This document shows, in pieces, positions 1 through 8,139 of a DNA stretch of 64,000 nt. Position 1 is the first letter of the stretch. Each line of letters begins with the position of its first letter. The stretch covers positions 3,442-67,441 of the forward strand of contig CAZQFS010000002.1 in the NCBI GenBank assembly GCA_964592755.1. Direction: 5' to 3'. The notes under the pieces are model-generated. The model saw only the letters and a program-made list of their open reading frames with translations. It had not been told where the DNA came from and ran no database searches. A program made the position numbers and the translations under genes. This stretch comes from CAZQFS01 sp964592755 (GTDB taxonomy: Bacteria > Hydrothermota > Tepidihabitantia > Tepidihabitantales > Tepidihabitantaceae).

Positions 1-2
1 CA

Positions 3-824
3 CGACTGCAGGAACTGGGCGCGACGCTGGAGCGGGTCGCAACACAGCTCGCCAGCCGGCCCGAGCAGGCGGACGGCGCAGTTACGTCCGCGGTCGTTGA
101 GACTGTGGTTGAGCAGTTGGGCGGCCGGCTGGCAGAAGTCACCGATTCGCTGAGCAGGCTCGGTACCGAGCAACGCAGCAAACTGGAAGCTTTGATTGCC
201 GGGCTGGCCAATCTGCGTCAGGACGGAAGCGAAATGAACCGGCTGATTGAGGAGGGGCTGGGCAGACTGCGCCCCGAAGCCGGTGCGGAGCAGAACCGGC
301 AGTACGCGGAGCTGATGCGGCTTGTTGCCGACCAGTCGGTGCTGGTCGAGCGGCTCGCGACCGAACTCGGTCGCCTGGCCGAACAGATTGGTGTGCTGCC
401 CGGCCCGGGCGAGCAGCCGGGACACAGGGCAATCGCCCATCTTGTGCCGTCGCCGGGTGGAAATGGGAACGAAGTCAGGTGGATGCCGATTGAAGTGGTA
501 TCACCGCTTGAGGCCTACGAACGCCTTGTCCGGGCGCGCACCGCGGGCGATGCCGAGACCGTTGCCCGGGCCGGCAACGAGATGGAGGCGAACATCCTCA
601 GCGTGGCCGCGGCCATGCGTCAGAAGTACAGCCCGCTGCCCGGCATCGCTGACGTGGCCATCATGTTCCTGCCGGTCGAGGGGCTGTACGCCGAAGTGCT
701 GCAGCGGCCCGCGCTTTGCCGCTCTCTGCACCGCGACTACCGCATCATCATCGCCAGCCCGGCGACGCTCGACAGCCTGCTCGCGAAAGAGCGGTCCACC
801 GACGCCTCGTACCCCGTGCGCTAG
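3..824 (+). CDS. RmuC-like protein, 5' partial, C-terminally short
   Basis: The frame is open from the window edge, so the true start lies outside. The first half is a predicted coiled coil (ERVATQLASR, LGGRLAEVTDSLSRLG, repeated LxxL/E patterns). The second half resembles the RmuC core: LEAYERLVRA, a helical stretch, then IMFLPVEGLYAEVL and IIASPATLDSLL. RmuC proteins are nuclease-fold proteins that limit DNA inversions. Two things are odd. The segment that usually reads P-I-D-x-K-F-P before LExYERL reads MPIEVVSP here, so the usual acidic/Lys pair looks lost. The protein also stops about 20 residues after the SPATL motif, where the family normally continues for about 100 more. It is probably a non-catalytic derivative. 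The family call rests on motif memory. Confidence 0.6.
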   Translation, partial: RLQELGATLERVATQLASRPEQADGAVTSAVVETVVEQLGGRLAEVTDSLSRLGTEQRSKLEALIAGLANLRQDGSEMNRLIEEGLGRLRPEAGAEQNRQYAELMRLVADQSVLVERLATELGRLAEQIGVLPGPGEQPGHRAIAHLVPSPGGNGNEVRWMPIEVVSPLEAYERLVRARTAGDAETVARAGNEMEANILSVAAAMRQKYSPLPGIADVAIMFLPVEGLYAEVLQRPALCRSLHRDYRIIIASPATLDSLLAKERSTDASYPVR

Positions 825-847
825 TTGTCTTCGGCCCCGTAAGACAG

Positions 848-873
848 CGGCGGCCCCGGTCAAGGGGCCGCCG
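848..873. terminator. Hairpin between convergent genes
   Basis: CGGCGGCCCC (848-857) and GGGGCCGCCG (864-873) pair perfectly over 10 bp around a 6-base loop. It lies 23 bases after the RmuC-like stop and 18 bases beyond the stop of the convergent C25 peptidase. There is no T tract on either side, so termination is inferred from position and stem strength only. Confidence 0.55.
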
Positions 874-890
874 TGCTGCTGGGCAGTGTG

Positions 891-3800
891 CTAGTCGGTC
901 GTAACGACCTTCCGGGCCTGGTCGCCGACCCTGAGGAAATAGACCCCGCGGTCCACAGTCCTCGGCCTCCAAGACACGCTGCCCGAAAGCGTCTGAGGCA
1001 CAAAGGTCATCCGGTCGACTTCACGGCCCACCACATCAAGAGCCACCACGGTTACCGGTTCAAGCCGGGCCAGGTTGTAGCTGATGACGAAGCCGTGGCC
1101 GGAGATACGCGGCACGATGTCGAATCCGCGCACGAGTGCCGCGACCCGAGGTGCCTCTTCCACTGCCACCGGCGGGTCGTACCACTCAGAGGCCGTGTCT
1201 GACACCGCGGCCATCTGGGTGACGGTACGAGCGCCGCAGATGACATAGGCGACAATCTGGCTGTCGCCCGCAGGGATGGCGAACGGGCCATTAGAGGCGA
1301 GCGCGTGCCAGTTGGCAGCGGTCGTGCCGGTAGTCGAGCGCAACGTCCCGTCCATGAACCTGGCTTTCTCGCTCTTGGTGAAGCCGTCGCTGATGTAGGT
1401 GGTGTGGTTGATGCAGTTGGCGAAACCGCTCATGCCGGTCGGGTAGACGGGCCGCACTCCCAGGGCCAGGGTCTCGCCCGAGGCGTGGGACTTGACGTAG
1501 GCGAGCAGCCGGGTCGAGTCGGTGCCGGCATAGTCGGTGCCGTCGTTGGCGTTCCATCCCATGGTGCGGAAGTCACAGGCCACCCCGGTGTAGAGACCCA
1601 TCACCGGTTCCGCGCCGTAATTGTGGATGCGGTACTCGAGTACGACGAAGTCCTTGTGGGCGAGGGCGGCGCTGACGTAGCTGCGTTGGGTGACCGACAG
1701 GTTCTTCGGGTTCGGGTGGTTCGAGTCGTCGAACTCGCACATGTACTCTTGGGCGCCGAGCTCGACCGGGTACACCGGCCGCAGCGACTCGAGCATCGCG
1801 AAGTCCAAAGGCGTCACCTGCCAGGGTGTGCCGTAGTAGTTGTCCGCGACCCAGGTCGTATCGGTCGCGAGCATGAACGAGCCGTGCATCAGGGCCGACG
1901 AGGACCACTGCCTGACCTTGGGGTAGATGAAGCCAAACCCTTCGCCGCGCCAGGTGGTAGTGCCGATGCCGCCGTTGGCGCAGACCGTCAGGCAGAAGTC
2001 CGCGGTATCGTGCACCGCAGTGAGCCCGCCGCGCGCCTTGGGCAGGCCGACCACACAGGTAGTAGGTACGCGCCATGTTCCCTCGGCGGCGGTGAACTCG
2101 AGCACGAACTCGGCGCCGTGGCCGTGCGGGCAGTCGCGGCTGATGCGCACGCGATAGGCGCTGCCCTGGGACGTGTCCTGCGAGGCGATGTCGCCATAGT
2201 TCGCGGCTGATTCCAGCACGGTCACGTAGGGCGAGAGTGACTGAAGCGTCCCGGTCACGCCGGTTGCCGGCGCGGCACCAAGGTTCTTTGCCACAAAGTG
2301 GACGTCGGCCTCTTCGTTCGGGTCGAACCGGCCGTTGCCGTCCGCGACCTCGACGTGGCTCAGGGTGACGAGCGCACCCGGACAGGAGCCGCCGGCATAG
2401 ACAGTCTTCTCATACAGCCGCGCGTCCTGGGCGTGCACCGAAAGCACCATGGTCCAGGTGTCGTCCGGCGCGGTAATCGGGAATGAGGCCCAGCCCTGGG
2501 AGTTGGTTACCCCGCGCCCCATCATCTCGCCCATATGGGTCAGGGCAACACGCGCGTTCTTGACCGGCTCGTCTCCACAGTCAATCGTCACCTCCAGCAT
2601 CTGCGGGCCGGTGCCGACCGTATCCGGGGCGACCACGGCTAGAGTCCGCGGCACGCTCCGCCACATCCGCATCGTTGGGTCGCCCTGGAAGGTCCAGTCG
2701 TAGACCGACCAGCGGTAGGTGAGCTGGGTGAACGCGGCGTTGCGGTAGAAGTCCTTGGCGAGATTGTACGCCTGGCCCTGGGGCATGCCCTTGCAGTAGT
2801 TGTTGTAGAACTCCATGCACAGGTTCTCCGAAGGCCCCATCGTCGGCGGTGCGCCCCAGCCGTAACGGGCGTTGGTCGCAGAGGAAACCGCGCCGCCGTT
2901 GCTGACATTGATGAATTGCTCGCCCAGGCACTCCTGCTGGTCGAAGTTGCCGCAGTCGCAGGCCATCGAGTTGGTGATGAAGGGCTTGCCGATGTTGGTC
3001 AGCGAGGCGAGGTTCGAGGTCGAAAAGGTTGAGCCGTATGAGCTGACCGCGCCGTGGCCGGCAAAGTGGAACAGGTGCCGACCGGCGTTGAGTGCGGCCA
3101 CAACCGTGGCGGGCAGCATCGAAAGACCCGAGTCCACCTCCCACATACCCATGCGCCCCAGCGCGAGCGCGATGTTCTTATTCACAATCCGACCCGCGAA
3201 GTCAATGTTCTGCCAGAGCCACTCAAACGGCAGGATGGTGTTGTTCAGATATGCCGTGTCCGGCAGCAGTTCGTAGGTCGAGTCCTTCCTCAAGAAGTTC
3301 GCAACGTTGCCGGCGGAGTCGAACGGCAGCCGGGCCACGATGATATCCGAATAGAGGTCAACCGAGTCACCCGTCATCTCGCCGTAATTGGAGTTGTTGT
3401 TCGCGTTCCACGTACCGTCGAGGTCGGCGTAGTACCAGTCGGCCGGGACGTTGTAGGGCGAGTAGGGCAGGTAGCCGGTGCGGCAGGGAACGTGCTGGAC
3501 GTCGCCCGCGAGGATGACGCATTGGAGACCGTTCTGGGTGAACTTCTCTTTCAGCATGTTCCTGATTTTCGCCTGGTTGTCCGGCCCTGTGTAGCGCGCA
3601 TAGATAGTCTCCGTGGGCATGACCGTGACGTAGTAGCCCTTGCGTGCCACGTACTTTCGGAAGCTCTCCATCGCCGGGACCAGGGCCGAAGACGTAACAA
3701 TCATCACGTCGATTTCCTCGGCGTCCTTCTCCAGCGCAGGCGGGGCCATGCTCGCCACAGCGCCGGAGTTGACCACGATGTGGGCCACGTCGGAGGCGGC

Positions 3801-4376
3801 CATCTCGCGCTGGCTCACGGTGAGCACGGGCGCGGACACGGCGTTGTCGCGATAGCGGACCGAGAGCTCTGCCCGGGTGATGAGCACGAGCCGGCCCGAG
3901 GCTGGATAGTACTCGAACGGGCAGAACTCGAACCCGGCGATGCGGAACCCGGCTTTGGTTCCGGCTGGAATCGCTGCCGGTGCGGCCGTGGGATAGGCGG
4001 CATCGCTTGCGTACACGGCCGGATTAGGCCCGACAAGGGGCACTTCGTTGAACCGCGACAGCGGCCGCATCGGCTGGACCGGATACAGGTTGAACCCGAA
4101 GCCGAGTTCGACGCGCTCGACCCGGCCCAGCTCGACGCCTTCGATTTCGGCGCCGGCCGGGATGAGCACGTTGCCGATGAAGACAGGCAGGAGCGGGCTG
4201 CCCGGCTCGGTGGTTGTCACCTGGGCGATACCGCTCTGAGTCGACGCCAGCGTCACCACCGTGAACCCGTCCTTCTGGGTCAGGGTGACGTCAGCGGGGT
4301 TGGTCTGAATCGTGACCGGAACCGTGCCGGCAATTGCCGCGCACACCGCCACGAGTACGACTGCGAACATTCTCAC
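891..4376 (-). CDS. Secreted C25 (gingipain-like) cysteine peptidase with sorting tail
   Basis: This is a 1161-residue extracellular peptidase. Residues 1-20 are a signal peptide (MRMFAVVLVAVCAAIAGT). Residues about 25-200 match the C25 propeptide. Residues about 222-590 are the caspase-fold C25 domain, opening with IDVMIVTSSALVPAMESFRK. The catalytic dyad is visible as His441 in HFAGHG and Cys473 in ITNSMACDCG; the 32-residue spacing is close to that of gingipains. Ig-like and other beta domains follow, and the end (GVYFLRVGDQARKVVTTD) is a type IX-like sorting tail. The ATG start has a good Shine-Dalgarno (AGGAGGT) about 10 bases upstream. C25 peptidases usually process or degrade surface proteins. 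The family and dyad are clear; the substrate is unknown. Confidence 0.9.
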   Translation of the reverse strand: MRMFAVVLVAVCAAIAGTVPVTIQTNPADVTLTQKDGFTVVTLASTQSGIAQVTTTEPGSPLLPVFIGNVLIPAGAEIEGVELGRVERVELGFGFNLYPVQPMRPLSRFNEVPLVGPNPAVYASDAAYPTAAPAAIPAGTKAGFRIAGFEFCPFEYYPASGRLVLITRAELSVRYRDNAVSAPVLTVSQREMAASDVAHIVVNSGAVASMAPPALEKDAEEIDVMIVTSSALVPAMESFRKYVARKGYYVTVMPTETIYARYTGPDNQAKIRNMLKEKFTQNGLQCVILAGDVQHVPCRTGYLPYSPYNVPADWYYADLDGTWNANNNSNYGEMTGDSVDLYSDIIVARLPFDSAGNVANFLRKDSTYELLPDTAYLNNTILPFEWLWQNIDFAGRIVNKNIALALGRMGMWEVDSGLSMLPATVVAALNAGRHLFHFAGHGAVSSYGSTFSTSNLASLTNIGKPFITNSMACDCGNFDQQECLGEQFINVSNGGAVSSATNARYGWGAPPTMGPSENLCMEFYNNYCKGMPQGQAYNLAKDFYRNAAFTQLTYRWSVYDWTFQGDPTMRMWRSVPRTLAVVAPDTVGTGPQMLEVTIDCGDEPVKNARVALTHMGEMMGRGVTNSQGWASFPITAPDDTWTMVLSVHAQDARLYEKTVYAGGSCPGALVTLSHVEVADGNGRFDPNEEADVHFVAKNLGAAPATGVTGTLQSLSPYVTVLESAANYGDIASQDTSQGSAYRVRISRDCPHGHGAEFVLEFTAAEGTWRVPTTCVVGLPKARGGLTAVHDTADFCLTVCANGGIGTTTWRGEGFGFIYPKVRQWSSSALMHGSFMLATDTTWVADNYYGTPWQVTPLDFAMLESLRPVYPVELGAQEYMCEFDDSNHPNPKNLSVTQRSYVSAALAHKDFVVLEYRIHNYGAEPVMGLYTGVACDFRTMGWNANDGTDYAGTDSTRLLAYVKSHASGETLALGVRPVYPTGMSGFANCINHTTYISDGFTKSEKARFMDGTLRSTTGTTAANWHALASNGPFAIPAGDSQIVAYVICGARTVTQMAAVSDTASEWYDPPVAVEEAPRVAALVRGFDIVPRISGHGFVISYNLARLEPVTVVALDVVGREVDRMTFVPQTLSGSVSWRPRTVDRGVYFLRVGDQARKVVTTD

Positions 4377-4436
4377 AGATACCTCCTGTTGGCCTGTGGT
4401 GAAGTTGACTGCATTCCGCCCAAACAGGGCCTAAGA

Positions 4437-6158
4437 TTATCCGCCTGCGCCGACCGGAGTCAAGGAGCGGCGGTAGACGAGGATTTCCGGGCTCGGGAAG
4501 TTCCAGTCCTCGGTCGGGAGCTTAGGCCGGAAGCGGAGCGGGCCGAGAAGGAAAGGTTCACTGAACCGATGGGCCAGTTTGTACTCCGGATGGCGCTGCA
4601 CCGCGGCCAGGAAGGTGAGCTTCTGCGCGGCCTGGGCGTCGGTCCGGCCCGACACGGTGAACTCAGGCTCGGTCAGGATGATGTAGTCCGGGTTCAGGTC
4701 CTCGATGCCGCGCGGGTCGTAGTTCACCCCGACGACGTCAAACGAGTCGATGGCGGGCGTGTACCGGTATGGAAACCAGGTCGGCAGCACGATGCGCTCG
4801 GTCGTGATATTCGCCCGGGCCCACAGCTCGACCTGAACGCGCGTGTCGGTGCGGGTCATGCGCAGCACTGCGGACAAGGAGAATGCAGCCCAGTACCCCG
4901 CGAGCAGGCAGAGCGCGGCGGTACCGAACGCGCCCAGCCGCCTCTTGGGGACACGACCCAATTTCCCCAGGCGGAAATCGGTCATGTCCCCGGCGAGCGT
5001 GCCGGCCAGGGCGAGAAACGCGAAAGGCAGCACGGGCAGGATGTGGCGCAGCATGGTCGAGGACTTGAGCACCAGCAGCAGGTAGAACGGCAGGATGAAC
5101 GACAGCAGCAGCAGGTCGGCATTGCGACGACGGACCACGGCGAACACGACCGCCACGCCGAAGAGGACGGCTCCGAAGATACCCAGCGCGGCCGGCGTGG
5201 CGACGAAGAACGGCTCGGTCAGGCTGGGCGGGAAGTTGTTGTAGTAGAAGAGCCCGCGTGCACCGAAGATGCCGCCAAACCCCTTCTCGTCGCCGGAGAG
5301 GAATCGCGGAAGCGACAGCAGGGCATACGGTGTCGTGACCAGGAACGCCGTGTTAGCAAGGAGCAACCCAACGAGGGCAGTTCGGATTCGGTTCGCCCTC
5401 ACCCTTGCCCTCTCCCGCTCTCGGGAGAGGGAGGCTTTTCCTCCCTCTCCTCTTTGAGGAGAGGGATGGGGTGAGGAGTATCCGGTCGAAGTGAAGAGCA
5501 CATACAGGTACGGCAGGAAGAGCAGGACATTGGTGTACTTGGCACCGATGGCCAGCCCGATACTGACCGGCGCAAGAAACCGCCACGTCCGGCGACCGGG
5601 TTCAGCCTTCAGTCGGACAATAAGGTACAGTGCCAGCACCATCCAGAACACCGCCGGCGCATCCGTGACGAAGAAATGAGACTGGTACACGCACGGGTAG
5701 TTCACCGCCATCAGCGATGCCGCGATGAGCCCGGCCCTGCTCCTGTACAGCCGGCGGCCGATGAGAAAGACCAGCAGGACCGCAAGCACCGACTGCATCA
5801 CCACCAGCACCCGTCCTACCAGAAAAGCCCGGGTGTAGGTTCGGGCCGACATCGCCGTGGGCTTGAACGGACTGTCGTCGGTCACGGGCAGGGACAGCCC
5901 GAGGCCCGCGATGTTGGCCTTGACGAGCGCGGCCAGCAAAGTGTAGTAATGCAGGCTCGGATTGATGTAGTAGTGCGGGTCCAGGTCCAGCCGGGCCGGG
6001 TCCATCTGGTAAAGCAGGCCGAGCGCGAACCGCTCGTCCTGGAAGTAGTTCCGGAAGTGCGGTGCGCGCGGCACGCCCCAGTTGATGCCGACGAGCCGCA
6101 AGGCCAGAGCGCCGGCCAGAACCAGGCCGAGCAGAAGATAGACACCACGCCGGGGCAT
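4437..6158 (-). CDS. Membrane glycosyltransferase, PMT/family 39-like
   Basis: This is a 573-residue polytopic protein. The start is set at the ATG of MPRRGVYLLLGLVLAG because a promoter lies just upstream and the longer frame ahead of it is unrelated. The first periplasmic loop carries NYFQDERFALGLLYQMDP, with the D-E pair typical of GT-C/PMT enzymes that move sugars from polyprenyl-phosphate donors to proteins or lipids. Eight to ten hydrophobic helices follow (ALRLVGINWGV, VLVVMQSVLAVLLVFLIG, AVFWMVLALYLIVRL and others), then a soluble C-terminal domain. An 81-base palindromic insertion (5396-5476) adds about 27 hydrophilic residues between two membrane segments without breaking the frame. 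Likely role: cell-surface glycosylation. Donor and acceptor are unknown. Confidence 0.75.
   Translation of the reverse strand: MPRRGVYLLLGLVLAGALALRLVGINWGVPRAPHFRNYFQDERFALGLLYQMDPARLDLDPHYYINPSLHYYTLLAALVKANIAGLGLSLPVTDDSPFKPTAMSARTYTRAFLVGRVLVVMQSVLAVLLVFLIGRRLYRSRAGLIAASLMAVNYPCVYQSHFFVTDAPAVFWMVLALYLIVRLKAEPGRRTWRFLAPVSIGLAIGAKYTNVLLFLPYLYVLFTSTGYSSPHPSPQRGEGGKASLSRERERARVRANRIRTALVGLLLANTAFLVTTPYALLSLPRFLSGDEKGFGGIFGARGLFYYNNFPPSLTEPFFVATPAALGIFGAVLFGVAVVFAVVRRRNADLLLLSFILPFYLLLVLKSSTMLRHILPVLPFAFLALAGTLAGDMTDFRLGKLGRVPKRRLGAFGTAALCLLAGYWAAFSLSAVLRMTRTDTRVQVELWARANITTERIVLPTWFPYRYTPAIDSFDVVGVNYDPRGIEDLNPDYIILTEPEFTVSGRTDAQAAQKLTFLAAVQRHPEYKLAHRFSEPFLLGPLRFRPKLPTEDWNFPSPEILVYRRSLTPVGAGG
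5396..5476. repeat. Palindromic repeat inserted in frame in the glycosyltransferase
   Basis: The element is 81 nt, exactly 27 codons. Outer arms CCTCACCC (5397-5404) and GGGGTGAGG (5468-5476) enclose two perfect hairpins: CCCTCTCCCG/CGGGAGAGGG (5408-5417 with 5422-5431, loop CTCT) and CCCTCTCCTC/GAGGAGAGGG (5443-5452 with 5456-5465, loop TTT). The whole can fold as a three-way cruciform. In the coding frame it reads SPHPSPQRGEGG...SRERERARVRANR, a composition alien to the hydrophobic flanks. I recall similar SPHPSP-type palindromic elements from many unrelated bacterial genomes, mostly between genes. Confidence 0.85.
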
Positions 6159-6165
6159 CGAGGAC

Positions 6166-6193
6166 AAGATACCCTGCCCCGGCCCGAGGTCAA
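6166..6193 (-). promoter_or_regulatory. Promoter of the glycosyltransferase gene
   Basis: On the minus strand TTGACC (6188-6193) is followed after 16 bases by TATCTT (6166-6171). The ATG is only 7 bases downstream of the -10 box, so transcription would begin at or within a base or two of the start codon. Confidence 0.5.
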
Positions 6194-6579
6194 ACGAGAC
6201 ACGTTGCGGATTGCAGCACAGGAGCGAACCATGGATATGAAAGGACCAAAGGCTCAAGGGCCGAAAGGGAAGCGGGTTAAGGAGCTGGCCGAGCACCAGC
6301 GTACGCGGGAATTGGCGAAAGAGATGCGTGCGCTGACGCGGCTGCCGAGGTCGAGGAACGCATCCGGGCCCTGTGCCGCCCTGCAGGCCAGCACCCGCAA
6401 CGGTCCGCCCGATGAGACGCAGCCGGTTCGACCTTTGAGCAGAAGTCGAGGATGCTGATGCGCAGGGGGACGCAGGGCTTTCCGGCGACCTGGGCCGGCT
6501 GCTGCAGCAGTCCTGGATATGGTTTCTCGACCGGAACTCCCCGGGGGTCTGGTGCGCATCCGCGCTGTCGAGCGGAGAA

Positions 6580-6746
6580 CGGGAGGAGAAGATGGCCGCG
6601 GTGCTCTCCCGGCGGGAGAAGTCGGTCATCCACGGCAGCCGGGGCCAGGATATGCCGCGCGCGTCTCTGTCCAATACCAGCACCGTCAGTTGCAGTTGCT
6701 CGTCGAGTCTCAACGTGGCCCGGTCTACGGTCGCGGAGACGCGCAG
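6580..6746 (-). pseudogene. BatD-like N-terminal fragment
   Basis: Directly after the tolC stop, the minus strand reads LRVSATVDRATLRLDEQLQL followed by TVLVLDRDARG and PRLPWMTDFS. This resembles the first Ig-like domain of BatD/oxygen-tolerance proteins (typically VSA-VDR-x-v-x-l-GEq-x-x-LTV ... P-x-LP-x-l-x-F). The frame then runs into unrelated sequence with no BatD continuation, so this is at best a remnant. The call rests on about 45 residues. Confidence 0.35.
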
Positions 6747-6754
6747 CCCGGGTA

Positions 6755-8068
6755 CTAGTCGTGGGCAGTTGCGCCCAGCAGGTAGGTGATGCGCGCGGCT
6801 TGAATGTAGGTGTCGGTTGCGGCGCTGACCAGCGCGGCCTCGGCCGACACCAGGTCGGCCTCGACCTGGGAATAGTCGACCTGGGAAATCGCGCCGAGTT
6901 TGAGCTGCTCCGACGCCAGCTCGTGCAACTGCCGGTTCAGCTCCAGGTTGGCCTGGGACTGGCGGAACGCGGCGCGCGCCTCTTCGTAGCCGTTGACCGC
7001 GTCTACCGCAGTCGCGGAGACCAGGAGTGACGTGGCCCGGGCCGCGATATACGCCCGGCGCGACTCGTTCCCGGCATCAACCACGTTGAGCACGTACGAC
7101 TTCAGGTCGAGCAGGGGCAGGCTGGCGCGCAGGCCGTAGCTCGGCTCGGCCGCGTCGGGCCAGTCGCTTGCCACCGACTCGAACGAACTGCCGCGCTTGC
7201 CCGCGCTCCAGTACAGGCTGACTTCGGGCAGGACGCTGCCGATAGCCGCGGCCTGGTTGACTCGGGCGATGGTCCTGGACTGCGTCGCCATCCTCACGCC
7301 GGGGTTGCGGCGCTCGATCTCCTGCACCAGCGTCTCCGGTGACTCAAGGCCCGAGTCCGGCGGCGCGTTCAGCGACTCGGCCGGGACCACGGTCGTGCCC
7401 CGTCCGAGGCCCGCGGTCGCGTTGAAGCTGACTGCGGCTTTCGCCAGGCTCCGTTCCGCCTGCAGCACGCCGAGCCGCGCCTGCGACTCCTGCACCTGCG
7501 CGCGCAGCAGGTCCACGTTCGACACCATGCCGAGTCGGCGCTTCTCCTGCACGAGGTTCAGGTTGGCCCGGGCCCGGGCCAGTGAAGCCTCGGCCACGTC
7601 ACGCAGGCGCGTCGCCTTGAGCAGGCTGAGATAGTCGACGGTTACGTCATAGACCAGCTTCGCGAGCTTGTCCTGGGCACTGGCTCGGTTGTAGCAGAAG
7701 CGCGCGGCCGAGGTCACGAGTCCGGCAAAGGCCGCAGGGTCGAACACCACCTGGCTCAGGGTGAGCTTCGCTTCCCATTCCCCGCGCGCGGCCGAGGAAT
7801 CCGGTTCGGACAGGCTCCGGCTGTACGACACCGAACCCGAAGCCGACGGTAGCAGGTTGTTGATGCCTTTGGCCAGGGCCACGGCGCCCTCGGTGCGGGT
7901 CACACCGACCAGGGCGGCGTCAGGGCTCTGGTGTGTAGCAACGCGGACCGCTTCCGCCAGACTGAGACGAAGGGTGTCAAGAGGCGTGGCCGTGCAGTAC
8001 GCCGCCGTGGAGAGAAGCAGCAATACCAGCAGTCGGACTGCCGGATGACGTCTCTTGTGTTGTGCCAT
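6755..8068 (-). CDS. TolC-family outer-membrane efflux protein
   Basis: A 437-residue protein with a signal peptide (VRLLVLLLLSTAAYCTA) and the paired TolC repeats: LSLAEAVRVATHQSPD at the N-terminus and a second helical hairpin region from about residue 240. Long Ala/Leu/Arg/Gln-rich helices (LARARANLNLVQEKRRLGMV, QANLELNRQLHELASEQLKL) form the periplasmic tunnel. It forms the outer-membrane channel of tripartite exporters. It is transcribed divergently from the MacAB-type operon starting at 8140, so it is the obvious channel partner of that pump. Length is normal for the family. Confidence 0.88.
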   Translation of the reverse strand: MAQHKRRHPAVRLLVLLLLSTAAYCTATPLDTLRLSLAEAVRVATHQSPDAALVGVTRTEGAVALAKGINNLLPSASGSVSYSRSLSEPDSSAARGEWEAKLTLSQVVFDPAAFAGLVTSAARFCYNRASAQDKLAKLVYDVTVDYLSLLKATRLRDVAEASLARARANLNLVQEKRRLGMVSNVDLLRAQVQESQARLGVLQAERSLAKAAVSFNATAGLGRGTTVVPAESLNAPPDSGLESPETLVQEIERRNPGVRMATQSRTIARVNQAAAIGSVLPEVSLYWSAGKRGSSFESVASDWPDAAEPSYGLRASLPLLDLKSYVLNVVDAGNESRRAYIAARATSLLVSATAVDAVNGYEEARAAFRQSQANLELNRQLHELASEQLKLGAISQVDYSQVEADLVSAEAALVSAATDTYIQAARITYLLGATAHD

Positions 8069-8077
8069 GATTGACTC

Positions 8078-8133
8078 TTAGACACCCGGCGTGGCCGATT
8101 ACTGCGCAGGAAAGCCGGGCCGGTCGTGTCTAA
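8078..8133. promoter_or_regulatory. Inverted repeat between divergent tolC and efflux operon
   Basis: TTAGACAC (8078-8085) and GTGTCTAA (8126-8133) are perfect inverted copies, 48 bases centre to centre, in the 71-base divergent spacer. Each arm contains a TCTAAG/TCTAAA hexamer 5-8 bases before the start codon it faces (8068 minus, 8140 plus), placed like a -10 box. No good -35 is visible, so a regulator binding the arms is plausible. Confidence 0.4.
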
Positions 8134-8139
8134 ACGGTC

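Larger units (their letters stand above)
6159..6754. other. Gene-poor interval with decayed sequence
   Basis: These 596 bases lie between the glycosyltransferase and tolC. Short open frames exist on both strands, but none has a family pattern over its length. The only recognisable piece is the BatD-like fragment at 6580-6746. The rest looks like decayed coding sequence: the frames switch register several times. Confidence 0.45.

Noticed and set aside
891..4376. The C25 protein as the PorU sortase itself
   Set aside because: It carries its own sorting tail and a gingipain-like layout, whereas PorU lies at the membrane as part of the attachment complex. It is more likely a cargo protease; this is not proven.
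3054..5474. 806-codon open frame on the plus strand opposite the C25 peptidase and glycosyltransferase
   Set aside because: It is antisense to two clearly real genes and has a biased Arg/Gly/Val/His composition with no family motif; a GC-rich shadow frame.
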